Assembly: GCA_945887855.1 (NCBI GenBank)
Contig: CAMCZP010000010.1
Coordinates: forward strand, 1-64,000
DNA length: 64,000 bases
Direction of reading: 5' to 3'
DNA from: Leptospira interrogans serovar Manilae
GTDB taxonomy: Bacteria; Spirochaetota; Leptospiria; Leptospirales; Leptospiraceae
In this document: positions 1 through 10,607 of the stretch, in pieces
Numbering within the stretch: position 1 is the stretch's first letter
How the letters are laid out: the number at the start of each line of letters is the position of its first letter
Position numbers and translations under genes: made by a program
Notes under the pieces: generated by a model
Told to the model about the DNA's origin: nothing
Database searches by the model: none
What the model saw: only the letters and a program-made list of their open reading frames with translations

Positions 1-176
1 CCCATTCTAGTTTGAGAGGTAAGTTCTTTAGATAACTACAGAGCATAATAGCACCATGGAGGTTTAGGGAGTGGAACGACCGTCCGGGTTTCTCTTCTTT
101 TTTGGTTACTTTTTTCTTCTCTTTCCATAAAGAGAAGAAAAAAGTAACAGAGAGATTTGAAATTAAAGAAGAATTG
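1..176. repeat. Dispersed repeat family 1, copy 1, with perfect hairpin (stem arms 105-124 and 129-148, loop CCAT)
   Basis: Aligns by eye with 19766-19944 (shared ...GACnGTCCGGGTTTCTCTTCTTTTTTGGTTACTTTTTTCTTCTCTTT...AAAGAGAAGAAAAAAGTAA...); left boundary may lie outside window. Confidence 0.85.
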
Positions 177-230
177 GAATTTATAAGTAAATTCCATAAA
201 CAGACTTTTTACAAAAACACCCTATAAAAT

Positions 231-1049
231 CTACTTCTCTTTGAGTTTCATCTTTATAGATTGAATATCATCCTTTTCTCCTATATTTAGAAGAGTTTGG
301 ATATAATTTGCAAAGACATCATTTGATAGTTCAGTCTTTTTTATTTGCTCAAGAATTGCCTTACTTGCTTTTTTTGACCGTCGTCTATAAAAGCAGGCTA
401 ACTGGGAAGGGCTATAGTTGCTTGGTTGGATTGATAAAAGTAAATCTTCATACTCAGAAAAATTTTTATCACAGGCAAAATTGACAGTGGTTACGTGAAC
501 ATCATTGTCCTTTTCATATGAAAATTCGGTGAGAAGTCGGGTCAATATTTCCTTTTCTTTGGGAAATTTAGCTTTGGAGTAAGAATTGTTTAGGTATTGA
601 ATAATTTCATTTTTATCTTTCTTGGTAATGAAATTATTCATTTGGTCTTCGGATATTTCCTCCGGAGGTTTTCGTCCCACAGAAGGTGATACGTCAAAGG
701 CACTACGTATGAGCCAATCAATAGTAAACACCACAGGAGATGCAACAGCTCTAATAGGAAGGCTTCCCATTTCTGTCATATAGCCATTGAAGCGTATATC
801 CCAGAGGAAATCTTTTGTATCAACATAAGCGGATACAGTTTGTATTGCAGGATGGATGATGAAAATATCGAGTATGCCCCCCGCAATTCCTATAGGGATG
901 TATATGGGAGCGAGTAAAATTTTCTGGGGTTGTTTTTCAGGAACTAAATTCTCTTCTACAGCCACTATGAGTGGTGTATTTCTTTTATTAAATCCCGCAC
1001 AATTGTTAAGGAAAAAAATAAAAATTAGCATGCTACATAGTGTTTTCAA
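231..1049 (-). CDS. Putative lipoprotein, paralog of the neighbouring ORF
   Basis: Signal peptide with lipobox-like LNNC; shared motif (APIxIPxGxxxxxxDIxIIHP) with 1052..1444. Confidence 0.7.
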   Translation of the reverse strand: MKTLCSMLIFIFFLNNCAGFNKRNTPLIVAVEENLVPEKQPQKILLAPIYIPIGIAGGILDIFIIHPAIQTVSAYVDTKDFLWDIRFNGYMTEMGSLPIRAVASPVVFTIDWLIRSAFDVSPSVGRKPPEEISEDQMNNFITKKDKNEIIQYLNNSYSKAKFPKEKEILTRLLTEFSYEKDNDVHVTTVNFACDKNFSEYEDLLLSIQPSNYSPSQLACFYRRRSKKASKAILEQIKKTELSNDVFANYIQTLLNIGEKDDIQSIKMKLKEK

Positions 1050-1051
1050 GA

Positions 1052-1444
1052 TTAGCGCCTAACATCAAATAAAGATCGAAAAAGAGCGTCTAATAGTATA
1101 AATGGTGGAGTAAATACTAATTTGGGTATAAATAAAAACACCTGAACTACAGGACCTCCGCTTGGATTTACCCATATATATTCATAAGCATCCACACTAG
1201 CAGGATAAAAACTAGATAAGGGATGAATAATTATAATATCTGAAGTTAGGGTTACAAGTCCCACGGGTATGGCGATAGGTGCCACAAGTACCCTCTTTAC
1301 AGTGGATTCAGGCTTAATATTTATAACCTCATCTAAGTAGGTTGTAACGGGTCTGTTTCTTGCATTGGTAAAGGCACATTGGGAGAATATAAATAGGAAA
1401 ACTAAAAAAAGTATTTTAGAACTCAAATACCAAGATTTTTTCAT
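1052..1444 (-). CDS. Putative lipoprotein, paralog of 231..1049
   Basis: Signal peptide ending FSQC; shared RNxPxxxYLxE / VAPIAIPVG / DIIIIHP motifs. Confidence 0.7.
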   Translation of the reverse strand: MKKSWYLSSKILFLVFLFIFSQCAFTNARNRPVTTYLDEVINIKPESTVKRVLVAPIAIPVGLVTLTSDIIIIHPLSSFYPASVDAYEYIWVNPSGGPVVQVFLFIPKLVFTPPFILLDALFRSLFDVRR

Positions 1445-1513
1445 ACCTCAAAATAAGGTAAGAAAGAGGCTAAGTCAAGAATTTTATAGGAGAGTGGGTT
1501 AGGTAAATTTAGA

Positions 1514-2251
1514 TTATTTCTTCACTGCCAAAAAGTTTATCAGAGAACAATTGGAATCGAGCTTCCATTTTTTGTAATCCGAGCCAATTCGTAAAATTTC
1601 AAAACCCTGTTCTTCGGCAATTCCAATGATCTCTTCATTTGGATAGTATCTTTGGATATGAATTTCTTGAAAGTATTTAGTCCCATCTACTGTGTGAACT
1701 TCAAAGGTAAGAGTGGATGTGATTTCTCTATTGTTGTTATTGTAATCATTTTCCCAAATAATAGAGATATCCCCGTAGGTTTCCCGGATAGTTTGGTTAT
1801 GAAAGTTTTTTTTTAGATTGTACTCACTTGAAATATCAAAAAAATAATACCCTCTTTCTTCTAGAACATTGTATACACAGTTAAAATGTGATTTCATGGA
1901 GGAGGGTTCAATTAGATAGTTTAAAGAATCATGGGTACAAACAACCAGATCAAATTTTTCAGAAACTTCGAAATTCATCATATCCGCCTCCAAATAATCT
2001 GCATAAGGATACCTAAATTTGGCTATCTCGAGCATTTTCTTGGATTTATCTAACCCTATTTTTAGGGATAGGTCAGGAAATTCCTTTATGAGTGAACCCG
2101 TTCCACAGCCAATATCCAGAAGAGATTTGGGATAATCAGGTTCTATGGAGGTTAGAATGAAGTTAGTCCAGGCTTGGAAATTGATATGTTCCATGATGGG
2201 ATCATAGATTTCCGGAAAGATGCTGTAAGGTTCTGAAATTTTCATTTTCAA
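1514..2251 (-). CDS. Class I SAM-dependent methyltransferase
   Basis: Motif I LLDIGCGTGSL; Rossmann-like methyltransferase pattern. Confidence 0.85.
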   Translation of the reverse strand: MKMKISEPYSIFPEIYDPIMEHINFQAWTNFILTSIEPDYPKSLLDIGCGTGSLIKEFPDLSLKIGLDKSKKMLEIAKFRYPYADYLEADMMNFEVSEKFDLVVCTHDSLNYLIEPSSMKSHFNCVYNVLEERGYYFFDISSEYNLKKNFHNQTIRETYGDISIIWENDYNNNNREITSTLTFEVHTVDGTKYFQEIHIQRYYPNEEIIGIAEEQGFEILRIGSDYKKWKLDSNCSLINFLAVKK

Positions 2252-2345
2252 AACTATAAAAAATACTTGTAATTTTTTTCCTATACTTTAAATATATAGA
2301 AAGTCAATCATTATGAGACATAATATATTATCGGTTACGTAAACT

Positions 2346-5300
2346 ATGGGTATAGAACTTTTTCTTCCTTTTCTGGCTAGCTTATCTGTTATTTGGTTTC
2401 TACGTAAAGTAGATGGCAGTGGATTTCGTGTGGGTCAACTAAAAAAATACTCTCAAAAGCTCCAGGAAGATCTTGAACAAGTCTCCCTGGGAGGGATCCA
2501 ATCTGTAAAAGATGCAACTATTGATCTAGAGTTGACCAATAAACAGGCTAAAAAACTTGTTTCTGACTTACAGGCTCAAGCTGGGGAAACCAGTTTACTT
2601 ATGGAAAATCTTAGGGCACACAAAGACTATTTAGATAATGTTTTGAGTGAATTAAAAGATGTAGTAAAAGTTTCATCGGAGATTCGCGAGGAATCCAGAT
2701 ATGTTCAGGAAGGAATGGACATCATCCGATCCCACAGAGAAGAATTAAAGAAAGTAGACGCTGAAAATACACAAATTAGAGATCAGGTAAAAGAGCTCAT
2801 TCACCAGTTCAATGAAAAATTAAATTCACGTACTACAGATATCCTTGAATCTCTAGCCTCAAAAATAGTTGAGTTGGAATCACTTTTAGAAGTAAAATCT
2901 GATAAAGTAGATGAAACCCTAAAAGACTTAGCTGATAATTATAAGCAAAGGCTCTCTGAAGAAGTAGAATCAATTATCACAGAGACAATTGAACGGGTGG
3001 AACTAGCCAACAATCGATTGGAAGATTTTACTAATTTTGTCAGGGACGGGGAAAAAAGTTTAGAAGTTCGTCTTACGAGATACAAAGATACCACAGACTC
3101 AATATCAGATCGAATTGAAAGATTGGATTCTAGGCTAGAAGAAAAGGCAGAGAGCGTAGGGGAATCGGTTCATGCAAGACTAGTATCATTTGAGAAAAAG
3201 TTCCAAGAAAAATTTGAATCTATTTTTGACCAATTGTCTCAAAACAAAGAGGCATTTTTAAGTGGTGTGAAGATGGAAATAGATCTCATGCGAACAGATG
3301 TGGAAAGCATGAGTCTAGAAATCATGACACGAAGAGATGAGATACTCACAGAGGCCCGTCGCCAAGCAGAAGTTGTATTGAGCAATATCAATAATTTTCA
3401 TGAACGTTTTATTGAATCAGAAAATCGTATTATAAAAACGGCAGAAATGAAAAGAACCGATCTCATCAAAGAAGTGAGTCGTTATGAAAATGAATTCAAA
3501 AATACCAGCAATTCCTTTTACCAAGAAGCAGATACAATCAAGGAATCCATTTTAAAAAATCTGCATAATTTTGAAAACGATCTCTCCAAAGCTGTTACCT
3601 ATTCTGAAAATATAACCCGGGAAAAATTTAATGGATTAAGAGAAGAACTTGAGGAATCAATGCTATCTCTCCATGGGCGAAAGAAGAGTGAATTTTTAGA
3701 TGAACTCTCTGCAATAGACCTGAAAATAAAAGAACTCTCCCGTGAATCGTCTGACAAGATTAAGAATGTAGATGATCATTTTTATGATTTAAAAAATGCT
3801 CTTATGGAGACATCCAAAGATATTATATACCAAGTTGAAAAAGAAGTGGATCGTCTGTCTGGAGAGTTAGATGGAGAAAAGAATCGTGTAGACCAAAAGA
3901 TAGAATTTTTAGCAGAGGGTTGGAATTCGGAGTTAGAAAGAATTAAATCCAGAACAAACAAGGACGTCGATTCATTGGTATCTCGATTAAAAGATATCCA
4001 CGTAGAGGGGAAAGATCTGTCTGACGAAATACGTTCAGAGTACAACAATGGTAGAAATCTACTCGATACCATGATTAAAAAAGCAGATGAAACCTTACGA
4101 AGTGAAATTGATTCCCTAGCGGAAGAAGTACAGAATAAATTAAAAAAATCCCAAGATGAGTCAGAAATAATTTTAGCCCGATTGCAAAAAGCGGGGATGA
4201 ATCTCTATGAGAAACAGGAATCCTTGCTCTCTGATTATGGTGAGAGACTCTATAGAGATCTTCAGGGGAAATTAGAAAAAGTTAGATATGAATCGGAAGA
4301 ATTGTTAGAAGATATTCAAAAAGCAGGATTGAATTTATTAGAAAAACAAGAAGAAAAAATTGATAAATTAAAGAGCACTATAGATGACCGAATTTCCAGA
4401 CAACTCACTGTACTACTGGACAAAGGGCAATTACAATTGGATCAATTGGAGTCGCGAATTGCTACTTATGTATCTGAAGTAAAACAAAACTTAGAAGGTA
4501 ACTTAAAGAATTCTAAGGATGACAGCGAAAGACAAATAGCTAATTTTAATTCCCAAATGCAAAGATCATTCCGAGAAATGGAAAAAGCTAACAAAGATTT
4601 CATGGATACAAATAGGGAAGAATTCCAAAAGTCCAGAGAAGAGTTATCAAAGATACATATTACAATTGAAAGTGAGATTGATAAAGTATCTAGAATGAAA
4701 GGCTCACTAGTAGAAGACTTCTCAAGAGAAGAAAGTAAATTGAAGTATACTATGGAAAAAGTTTCTGAAAAAATGAGAGAAATAGAGGAATTTTCAGAAA
4801 CAATTCGTAATACGGATAAGGTAATCAGAGAATCAGAAGGAACAGTCCAAACTCTCAACACTCTCATGGAAAAGCTCAGAGAAGAAGGGCACAATCTCCA
4901 AGAGTATTCTAGAGGTCTAGACCAGTTGAAGTCTGCCAAGCGTGAAATGGATACTGAAATTAGAATGTTAGAAACTCAGAAGATTCGAATCGAACAAATT
5001 GAAAATGAATTAAACCGTGCTACAAATGTTTGTGAGATCATCAATAAGAGAACAGTGGAACTACATGATAAAATTAGTACAATAACATCTATAGATAACA
5101 AGTTAGTAGATATGACTCGTATGCAAGAAGAGTTGGAATCTAAAATCAGCGAAGTGAAAGCGGCGTCTTCTAAAATCTATGAAATCTCGACAGCTCTCCA
5201 AAGCACAAATAGAATGGGAGACCAAATCTCTGAACGATTGGGTTCTTTGGAAAAAGAATTGGATCGTGTGGAATCAAAAGAAGCAGAGATTTCTGAGCAT

Positions 5301-5789
5301 ATCTTCACCATAGCTGAAAAAGCCAATGCTATTGAATCTCGAAGTATGGATTTGAAAAGTGTGGAAGCAAAGTTTGACAAAGTAGAACATTTGATGATGG
5401 ACTTGTCTACTAAGCATAAACAGGTAGCGACTATGCAGAAAAGAATAGAGTCATTAAAAGCTGACTCAGAAGAGATGAGAGAAGGATTAGAAGGCTTATT
5501 ACAAGAAGCAGAAGATAAGTTCCGAAAACTAAGTGATTTTTTAAACCACGTGGAAGGATTTGTAGAGAACCAATCCCGACCTAATCCAGTTCCCAGACAA
5601 ACTGTAATACAACCACCCCCTAGGGCAGTATCTAGCTCAAGAGAAAGAGAAGCCATGCTAGAGATGAGTAAGAAAAAAAAGGCAACTGTTTTAAATCTTT
5701 ATGAAAATTACTCATGGTCTACAGATACTATCGCAGAAAAGTTGAATATGGAAAAATCTATGGTGGAAGCTATCATCAACGGAAGATAA
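2346..5789 (+). CDS. Giant coiled-coil protein, SpiroCoCo-like, with C-terminal HTH-like segment
   Basis: 1147 aa, N-terminal TM-like segment, long heptad/charged repeats, C-terminal WSTDTIAEKLNMEKSMVEAII. Confidence 0.8.
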   Translation: MGIELFLPFLASLSVIWFLRKVDGSGFRVGQLKKYSQKLQEDLEQVSLGGIQSVKDATIDLELTNKQAKKLVSDLQAQAGETSLLMENLRAHKDYLDNVLSELKDVVKVSSEIREESRYVQEGMDIIRSHREELKKVDAENTQIRDQVKELIHQFNEKLNSRTTDILESLASKIVELESLLEVKSDKVDETLKDLADNYKQRLSEEVESIITETIERVELANNRLEDFTNFVRDGEKSLEVRLTRYKDTTDSISDRIERLDSRLEEKAESVGESVHARLVSFEKKFQEKFESIFDQLSQNKEAFLSGVKMEIDLMRTDVESMSLEIMTRRDEILTEARRQAEVVLSNINNFHERFIESENRIIKTAEMKRTDLIKEVSRYENEFKNTSNSFYQEADTIKESILKNLHNFENDLSKAVTYSENITREKFNGLREELEESMLSLHGRKKSEFLDELSAIDLKIKELSRESSDKIKNVDDHFYDLKNALMETSKDIIYQVEKEVDRLSGELDGEKNRVDQKIEFLAEGWNSELERIKSRTNKDVDSLVSRLKDIHVEGKDLSDEIRSEYNNGRNLLDTMIKKADETLRSEIDSLAEEVQNKLKKSQDESEIILARLQKAGMNLYEKQESLLSDYGERLYRDLQGKLEKVRYESEELLEDIQKAGLNLLEKQEEKIDKLKSTIDDRISRQLTVLLDKGQLQLDQLESRIATYVSEVKQNLEGNLKNSKDDSERQIANFNSQMQRSFREMEKANKDFMDTNREEFQKSREELSKIHITIESEIDKVSRMKGSLVEDFSREESKLKYTMEKVSEKMREIEEFSETIRNTDKVIRESEGTVQTLNTLMEKLREEGHNLQEYSRGLDQLKSAKREMDTEIRMLETQKIRIEQIENELNRATNVCEIINKRTVELHDKISTITSIDNKLVDMTRMQEELESKISEVKAASSKIYEISTALQSTNRMGDQISERLGSLEKELDRVESKEAEISEHIFTIAEKANAIESRSMDLKSVEAKFDKVEHLMMDLSTKHKQVATMQKRIESLKADSEEMREGLEGLLQEAEDKFRKLSDFLNHVEGFVENQSRPNPVPRQTVIQPPPRAVSSSREREAMLEMSKKKKATVLNLYENYSWSTDTIAEKLNMEKSMVEAIINGR

Positions 5790-5880
5790 GTTTCCATTCA
5801 TGGGAATATACACAACACTTCAAATTGTAAAAAAATTATAAAATAGAACTTGAGTTCTACTTTAATCTCTTTTTAAAAAA

Positions 5881-5912
5881 ACCAAACAAGCCACTGCCAA
5901 GTGGCTTCTGGT
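5881..5912. other. Intergenic hairpin (AAGCCACT-GCCA-AGTGGCTT with outer ACCA/TGGT)
   Basis: Perfect 8-bp stem at 5888-5895/5900-5907. Confidence 0.5.
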
Positions 5913-6188
5913 AAAAAGTGAGCGTAGTACATCCCAAAGAAGAATTAGGACGACAGTATTCATTTTTAAATAGTTTTCACAATCTACCTGAGTAATTCCT
6001 TTTTCTTTGTCATAAAACTTTAAAACTTAAGTCTTTTTTTTGAGATCAATTATTCTTTTTATTGTAACTATTCTATATATATCCCCACTCTGTTCAGATT
6101 TCAAATGGTTTACCGATAATGATAAAAAGACAATAAATCTAGATTGTGTAAGAATGATTTATAAATAAAAAAAAGTTGTTGGAAATCA

Positions 6189-6893
6189 TTGGAAACCTTA
6201 GTAACAGAAATATTTTATTCTTTATCCGGTGAAGGTGTTTCACAGGGTATCCCAACTGTATTCATAAGATTTTCAGGTTGTAGCTTACGGTGCGGTAAAA
6301 CAACTGATAAAAAATTATGGTGTGATACTGAATATTCTCTTAGTCATAAAGTTGGCGATAGAATGAGTATCACAGATATACTAAATAAAGTTGTAAGTCT
6401 TAGTAAAAATCCCACACAGATTATTCTTACGGGCGGTGAGCCACTAGAAGGAAAGAATCATCAGATCTCAGCGGAGCTAAGTAAGAAAATTAATGAAGAG
6501 AGAACACATGGTATATTTAGGCAAGTTCGAATAGAGACCAATGGAAAAGAGGATATTAGAGAAATTCCAAATGCAGTCTTCACATTAGACTATAAACTTC
6601 CAGGTTCTGGAATGGAAGAATTTATGTTTAGGGAAAATTTTCAGTATTTAGTGGAGAGAAAAAATTCTCTAGATGAAATAAAATTTGTTGTCAGAGATAT
6701 AGCAGATTATAAGAAAGCTATGTACATGGTAAGCAAATGGAATTTAGGCAATATATGTTTGTTATTTTCACCGGTCCAAAATGAAATGGATCCTATAGAA
6801 TTGGCTGAACTTGTTAAGGAATCAAATCTACCAAATGCTCGATTGTCTCTGCAGCTTCACAAGCTTCTTTGGGGAAATCGGAGAGGGGTTTGA
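6189..6893 (+). CDS. queE: 7-carboxy-7-deazaguanine synthase-like radical SAM protein
   Basis: [55 protein letters not shown] start. Confidence 0.85.
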   Translation: METLVTEIFYSLSGEGVSQGIPTVFIRFSGCSLRCGKTTDKKLWCDTEYSLSHKVGDRMSITDILNKVVSLSKNPTQIILTGGEPLEGKNHQISAELSKKINEERTHGIFRQVRIETNGKEDIREIPNAVFTLDYKLPGSGMEEFMFRENFQYLVERKNSLDEIKFVVRDIADYKKAMYMVSKWNLGNICLLFSPVQNEMDPIELAELVKESNLPNARLSLQLHKLLWGNRRGV

Positions 6894-6898
6894 TTGCA

Positions 6899-9727
6899 AT
6901 GCAGTTTACTTTGGATTTTACAATTGCAAAAGAATTCATCCAAAAGGGAAAATCTGTATACTTACGTACAGATAAGGATCTCGGAATTGGTACAATTATT
7001 GGGGCTGAGGAAGATAAGCTAAAAATATCATTTCTGAAAGGAGATGTTATCAAAACACTCTCCGGTGATAGCGATCGAATTGTATATCTACCATTTGACC
7101 TAAAAGCTCTCCAGAATGAGGAACTGATCCCTGGTGAGCTATCCCTATCTCTTTCTGCTTTGGAACTAAAATATACACATATTTTTGATAAGTTATCCTC
7201 TCTCTCCAATTCCAGAACCCGCTTATTGCCTCACCAAATAGAGTCCACATACATTGTTGTAAATAGTCTAAAACCTAGATTTATTTTAGCTGATGAGGTA
7301 GGATTAGGAAAAACAATTGAAGCAGCTCTGATCATGAAAGAGCTCATGTTTCGAAAAGAGTTTAAAACTGTCCTCATAGTAACACCCTCTCCTCTTATGG
7401 TCCAATGGCAGGGGGAGTTAAAAAATAAATTCAACGAAGATTTCAAAATCATAAAACGGGGAAACTTCCTTTCGAATTCAGATTCCAATTGGAGTCATTT
7501 TAATAGAATTATCACTTCTATAGATTTTATAAAAAATCCATCTTACACAGAAGAAATTCTAAGTAGGAAGTGGGATATTGTAATATTTGATGAAGCTCAT
7601 AGACTGAGAAGAGATTATTCAAAAATTACAAGGTCTTATGTTTTTGCCGAAAAAATAGCAAAACGAACGGAATGTTTATTGTTACTTACTGCAACACCCT
7701 TTCGTGGAAAACTAGAAGAGTTGTATTACCTTACCCACCTAGTAGATCCTAATCTCTTTGGTACATACCATGCGTTTGTAAATGATTACATTGTTGGAGC
7801 CAAAACAGACCTAAAAGAAAAAATCAGTAAAGTTCTCCTCCGTAGAAGGAAAGTAGAAATAGGCGGATTTACAAAAAGATTTGCAAAGACGGTCATGATC
7901 GAGCTCTCAGACCAAGAGAAGCAATTTTATGAGGAAACCACAGAGTATGTTAGGCGAGAGTACAATTTAGCCCTACAGTCTAAAAATAAAGCTATTGGTT
8001 TTGTAATGGTGGTATTCCAAAAACTATTAGATTCTTCTGTTTTTGCCTTGCTAACCGCATTGAACAAACGAAAATTTTTACTAGAAAATCGTCTCCAAAG
8101 GATTTACCTATCTCCAAATGATATAGGAGAATGGGACCAGGAAGAAACAGAAAACATTGAAGAGTTTGTCTCTGGAATGGAGGAATCCGCCTGGAAAGAT
8201 TTTGCAAATACCAAACGGGAAATCTTAACTCTCAATCGATTGATTCACCTTGGAAAGGCAATAGTAGAAGATTCCAAATTAATAAAATTAAAAGAAACTC
8301 TCCAGAAATTAACCAGGCTGGGAAATGAAAAATTTATTATATTTACTCAGTTTCGCTCTACCCAAGAATATTTATTTTCAATATTAGAAAGAGAGTTCAT
8401 AGTCTCCCTTTTTCATGGATCTTTAACCATGGATCAAAAAGAAAATGCAATCAAAGATTTTAAAGAGAAAGCTGAAATACTTATCTGCACGGAAGCAGGC
8501 GGAGAGGGTAGAAATTTACAATTTGCGAATATCCTTTTTAATTATGATCTACCTTGGAGTCCTTTAAAAATTGAGCAGAGAATTGGTAGAATTCATCGTT
8601 TTGGACAAAAGAAGGATGTGTATATTTTTAACTTTGCAAGCAAAGATACTGTTGCAGAGAGAATTTTAGAGGTTTTAAATCATAAAATTCGATTGTTTGA
8701 AGAGTCAATTGGTGTTTCTGATTCTCTATTGGGAAATATTGAAGCGGAAATTGATTTCAATTCAACCTTTATGAAATTTATTTCTGGCTCCAAAACAAAA
8801 AGAGAAATTGAAGAAGAGTTAGATTTGCGTATAAAAGTTGCCGAGCAGGGATTCAAGCGTCTAGATGCTCTGGTAACTCCAAAGCTAATTGATTTTAATC
8901 TCCAAGATTACTACAATCACACTCTCAATGAGAGGCAGTTTGATAATTCCCACTTAGAAGATTTTATAACGCAGTTTCAAAATTACTTTCCTGAAGAAAG
9001 TAAATATTCCCTCACTAAATTGAACCATAAAATTTATAAAATAAAATTTGATACTAAAGAAAAGCTAGGTACTTTTGATTCCGAGACTGCCCTCCAGGAT
9101 GATTCTCTTGAATTTTTGGCTTTTGGTCATCCACTGATAGAAAGTGCTATTCATTATTTTGCAAATCATAAATTGGGGTATGGTTATAAAATAATAAGAT
9201 CTAAAAACTTTAAAGATAAAATATATTTTGTCTTTTTAATAGATTTTTCATTTTCTATGAGTAGATCAGAAATTTTTTATTATGAGTATACTCCATTAAA
9301 TCAAAATGTTCTGCAAGTAAATGAGCTCCCTATAGAGCTAAGAATTTCAGGGGCTGGAGTCTCCTCATCTTATCTTGACTTTACAATTCTTGAAATGGGA
9401 TTATTGAATAGTTTTCATAAGTGTGAAAAAGATTCAGAAAAGTTCAAAATAGATTTAGAGAAAAAAACAAACTCTCTATTTGAAAAGGAAGTGTTTAAGC
9501 TAGAATTATCAACACAGAAATCTTTGCGAATGCTAAAGGAAAAACTAGATCGCCAAGAGGCAAAGTTTAGTTGGGATGGAAAAGCCGAAGGTAAGTCCGC
9601 ACTGAATCGGACTAAAAATGAAATCACAAAATTAAAAGAAGATCACGAAAGAGAGATTAGAAAAATTAAAAATAGTAGTCGTATTGCAAAATCAATTGAG
9701 TTATTTCAGATTTACTATTGTATTTGA
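6899..9727 (+). CDS. SNF2/RapA-like DEAD/DEAH-box helicase
   Basis: Motifs [39 protein letters not shown]; start chosen at ATG 6899 rather than track start 6869. Confidence 0.9.
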   Translation: MQFTLDFTIAKEFIQKGKSVYLRTDKDLGIGTIIGAEEDKLKISFLKGDVIKTLSGDSDRIVYLPFDLKALQNEELIPGELSLSLSALELKYTHIFDKLSSLSNSRTRLLPHQIESTYIVVNSLKPRFILADEVGLGKTIEAALIMKELMFRKEFKTVLIVTPSPLMVQWQGELKNKFNEDFKIIKRGNFLSNSDSNWSHFNRIITSIDFIKNPSYTEEILSRKWDIVIFDEAHRLRRDYSKITRSYVFAEKIAKRTECLLLLTATPFRGKLEELYYLTHLVDPNLFGTYHAFVNDYIVGAKTDLKEKISKVLLRRRKVEIGGFTKRFAKTVMIELSDQEKQFYEETTEYVRREYNLALQSKNKAIGFVMVVFQKLLDSSVFALLTALNKRKFLLENRLQRIYLSPNDIGEWDQEETENIEEFVSGMEESAWKDFANTKREILTLNRLIHLGKAIVEDSKLIKLKETLQKLTRLGNEKFIIFTQFRSTQEYLFSILEREFIVSLFHGSLTMDQKENAIKDFKEKAEILICTEAGGEGRNLQFANILFNYDLPWSPLKIEQRIGRIHRFGQKKDVYIFNFASKDTVAERILEVLNHKIRLFEESIGVSDSLLGNIEAEIDFNSTFMKFISGSKTKREIEEELDLRIKVAEQGFKRLDALVTPKLIDFNLQDYYNHTLNERQFDNSHLEDFITQFQNYFPEESKYSLTKLNHKIYKIKFDTKEKLGTFDSETALQDDSLEFLAFGHPLIESAIHYFANHKLGYGYKIIRSKNFKDKIYFVFLIDFSFSMSRSEIFYYEYTPLNQNVLQVNELPIELRISGAGVSSSYLDFTILEMGLLNSFHKCEKDSEKFKIDLEKKTNSLFEKEVFKLELSTQKSLRMLKEKLDRQEAKFSWDGKAEGKSALNRTKNEITKLKEDHEREIRKIKNSSRIAKSIELFQIYYCI

Positions 9728-9797
9728 AGAAACTACCTAAGAAATTAAAAGTAACTCCTTAGGTATGAGGTAGAAAGCTTACATTTTTTAAAAAATA

Positions 9798-10604
9798 CTA
9801 TCTCCAGCCATCATTACAAACTTCACTGTGATTTTCATATAGGCCGGCAGCTGGTACAGAAGGTGCTCTAACATGTCCTGAATACTGGGTATAGGTTTTG
9901 TTGGAGTTAAAAGGCCAAATACCTTCACTCTGAGTGAGTGAGCTTTGGCATTTAGAAACCCCAGCAGCTTGGCTGTATCCACAAGAAGAATGGTATGCAA
10001 CAGCATAGTCATCTTCCCCTGGAAGAATCAAAGATGCTCCTATCATTCCTTTGTATCCTGGAACATGGGCAACAGTAATACCACCTGTGTTATTGTGATT
10101 GAATGAAGATCTTGCTGTTGAAACAATCAATGCTTTGTCCATTGCATTTCCAGCAAATCCAAATGTTAGGCCATTCAAGGCAGAAGCCAATTCAGAGCCT
10201 CCAGAAGCAGCAGCCAATGCAGTTACACCGTTGATCTTGTAGCCTTTAGAAGAAGCAGTACCTCCTAAATAAGAGAGCCAGTACTCTGTGGCATAACAAC
10301 CTGCACTGTGGCAAACAATTTTACATGTATCTGCACCTTTGCATCTTTCCGTAAGAACTGTACTAAGATTTGTTTGTGCTCTACAGGATCCATAGGTTCG
10401 GGGGTCTGAGGTGCCATCATATCCAACAAAATACTTAGTTCCACTCACAGAATTGTGGTTAGAACCCCAGTAAGAATTTACATCAGTTGTGGAAGTCCCA
10501 CAATGATTTTTACCGGATTTCCCATGAACAAACACTGTGATTGTTCCTGCACTTAAACTTGCTGAAAAAAGAATTGCTATAGCAATTGATAGAAATTGTC
10601 TCAT
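9798..10604 (-). CDS. Secreted alpha/beta-hydrolase-like protein (paralog 1)
   Basis: Signal peptide; HG oxyanion-type motif (VFVHGKSG); nucleophile-elbow-like CHSAGC. Confidence 0.65.
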   Translation of the reverse strand: MRQFLSIAIAILFSASLSAGTITVFVHGKSGKNHCGTSTTDVNSYWGSNHNSVSGTKYFVGYDGTSDPRTYGSCRAQTNLSTVLTERCKGADTCKIVCHSAGCYATEYWLSYLGGTASSKGYKINGVTALAAASGGSELASALNGLTFGFAGNAMDKALIVSTARSSFNHNNTGGITVAHVPGYKGMIGASLILPGEDDYAVAYHSSCGYSQAAGVSKCQSSLTQSEGIWPFNSNKTYTQYSGHVRAPSVPAAGLYENHSEVCNDGWR

Positions 10605-10607
10605 TTT

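Noticed and set aside
3782-5656. Antisense ORFs 3782..4072, 4466..4939 and 5177..5656 in the coiled-coil gene
   Set aside because: Ser/Phe/Leu-rich shadow translations of Glu/Lys-rich codons on the opposite strand; no motifs.
5844-5859. Short palindrome TAGAACT-TG-AGTTCTA after the coiled-coil gene
   Set aside because: Two-nucleotide spacer is too short for a hairpin; could be chance in AT-rich DNA.
6814-8207. Minus-strand ORFs overlapping queE and the helicase
   Set aside because: Fully overlapped by strongly supported CDSs; no recognisable domains.
6899-9727. SNF2-like helicase as part of a DISARM or other defence island
   Set aside because: Neighbours are queE and secreted hydrolases; no methyltransferase, DrmA/B/C or nuclease partner nearby.
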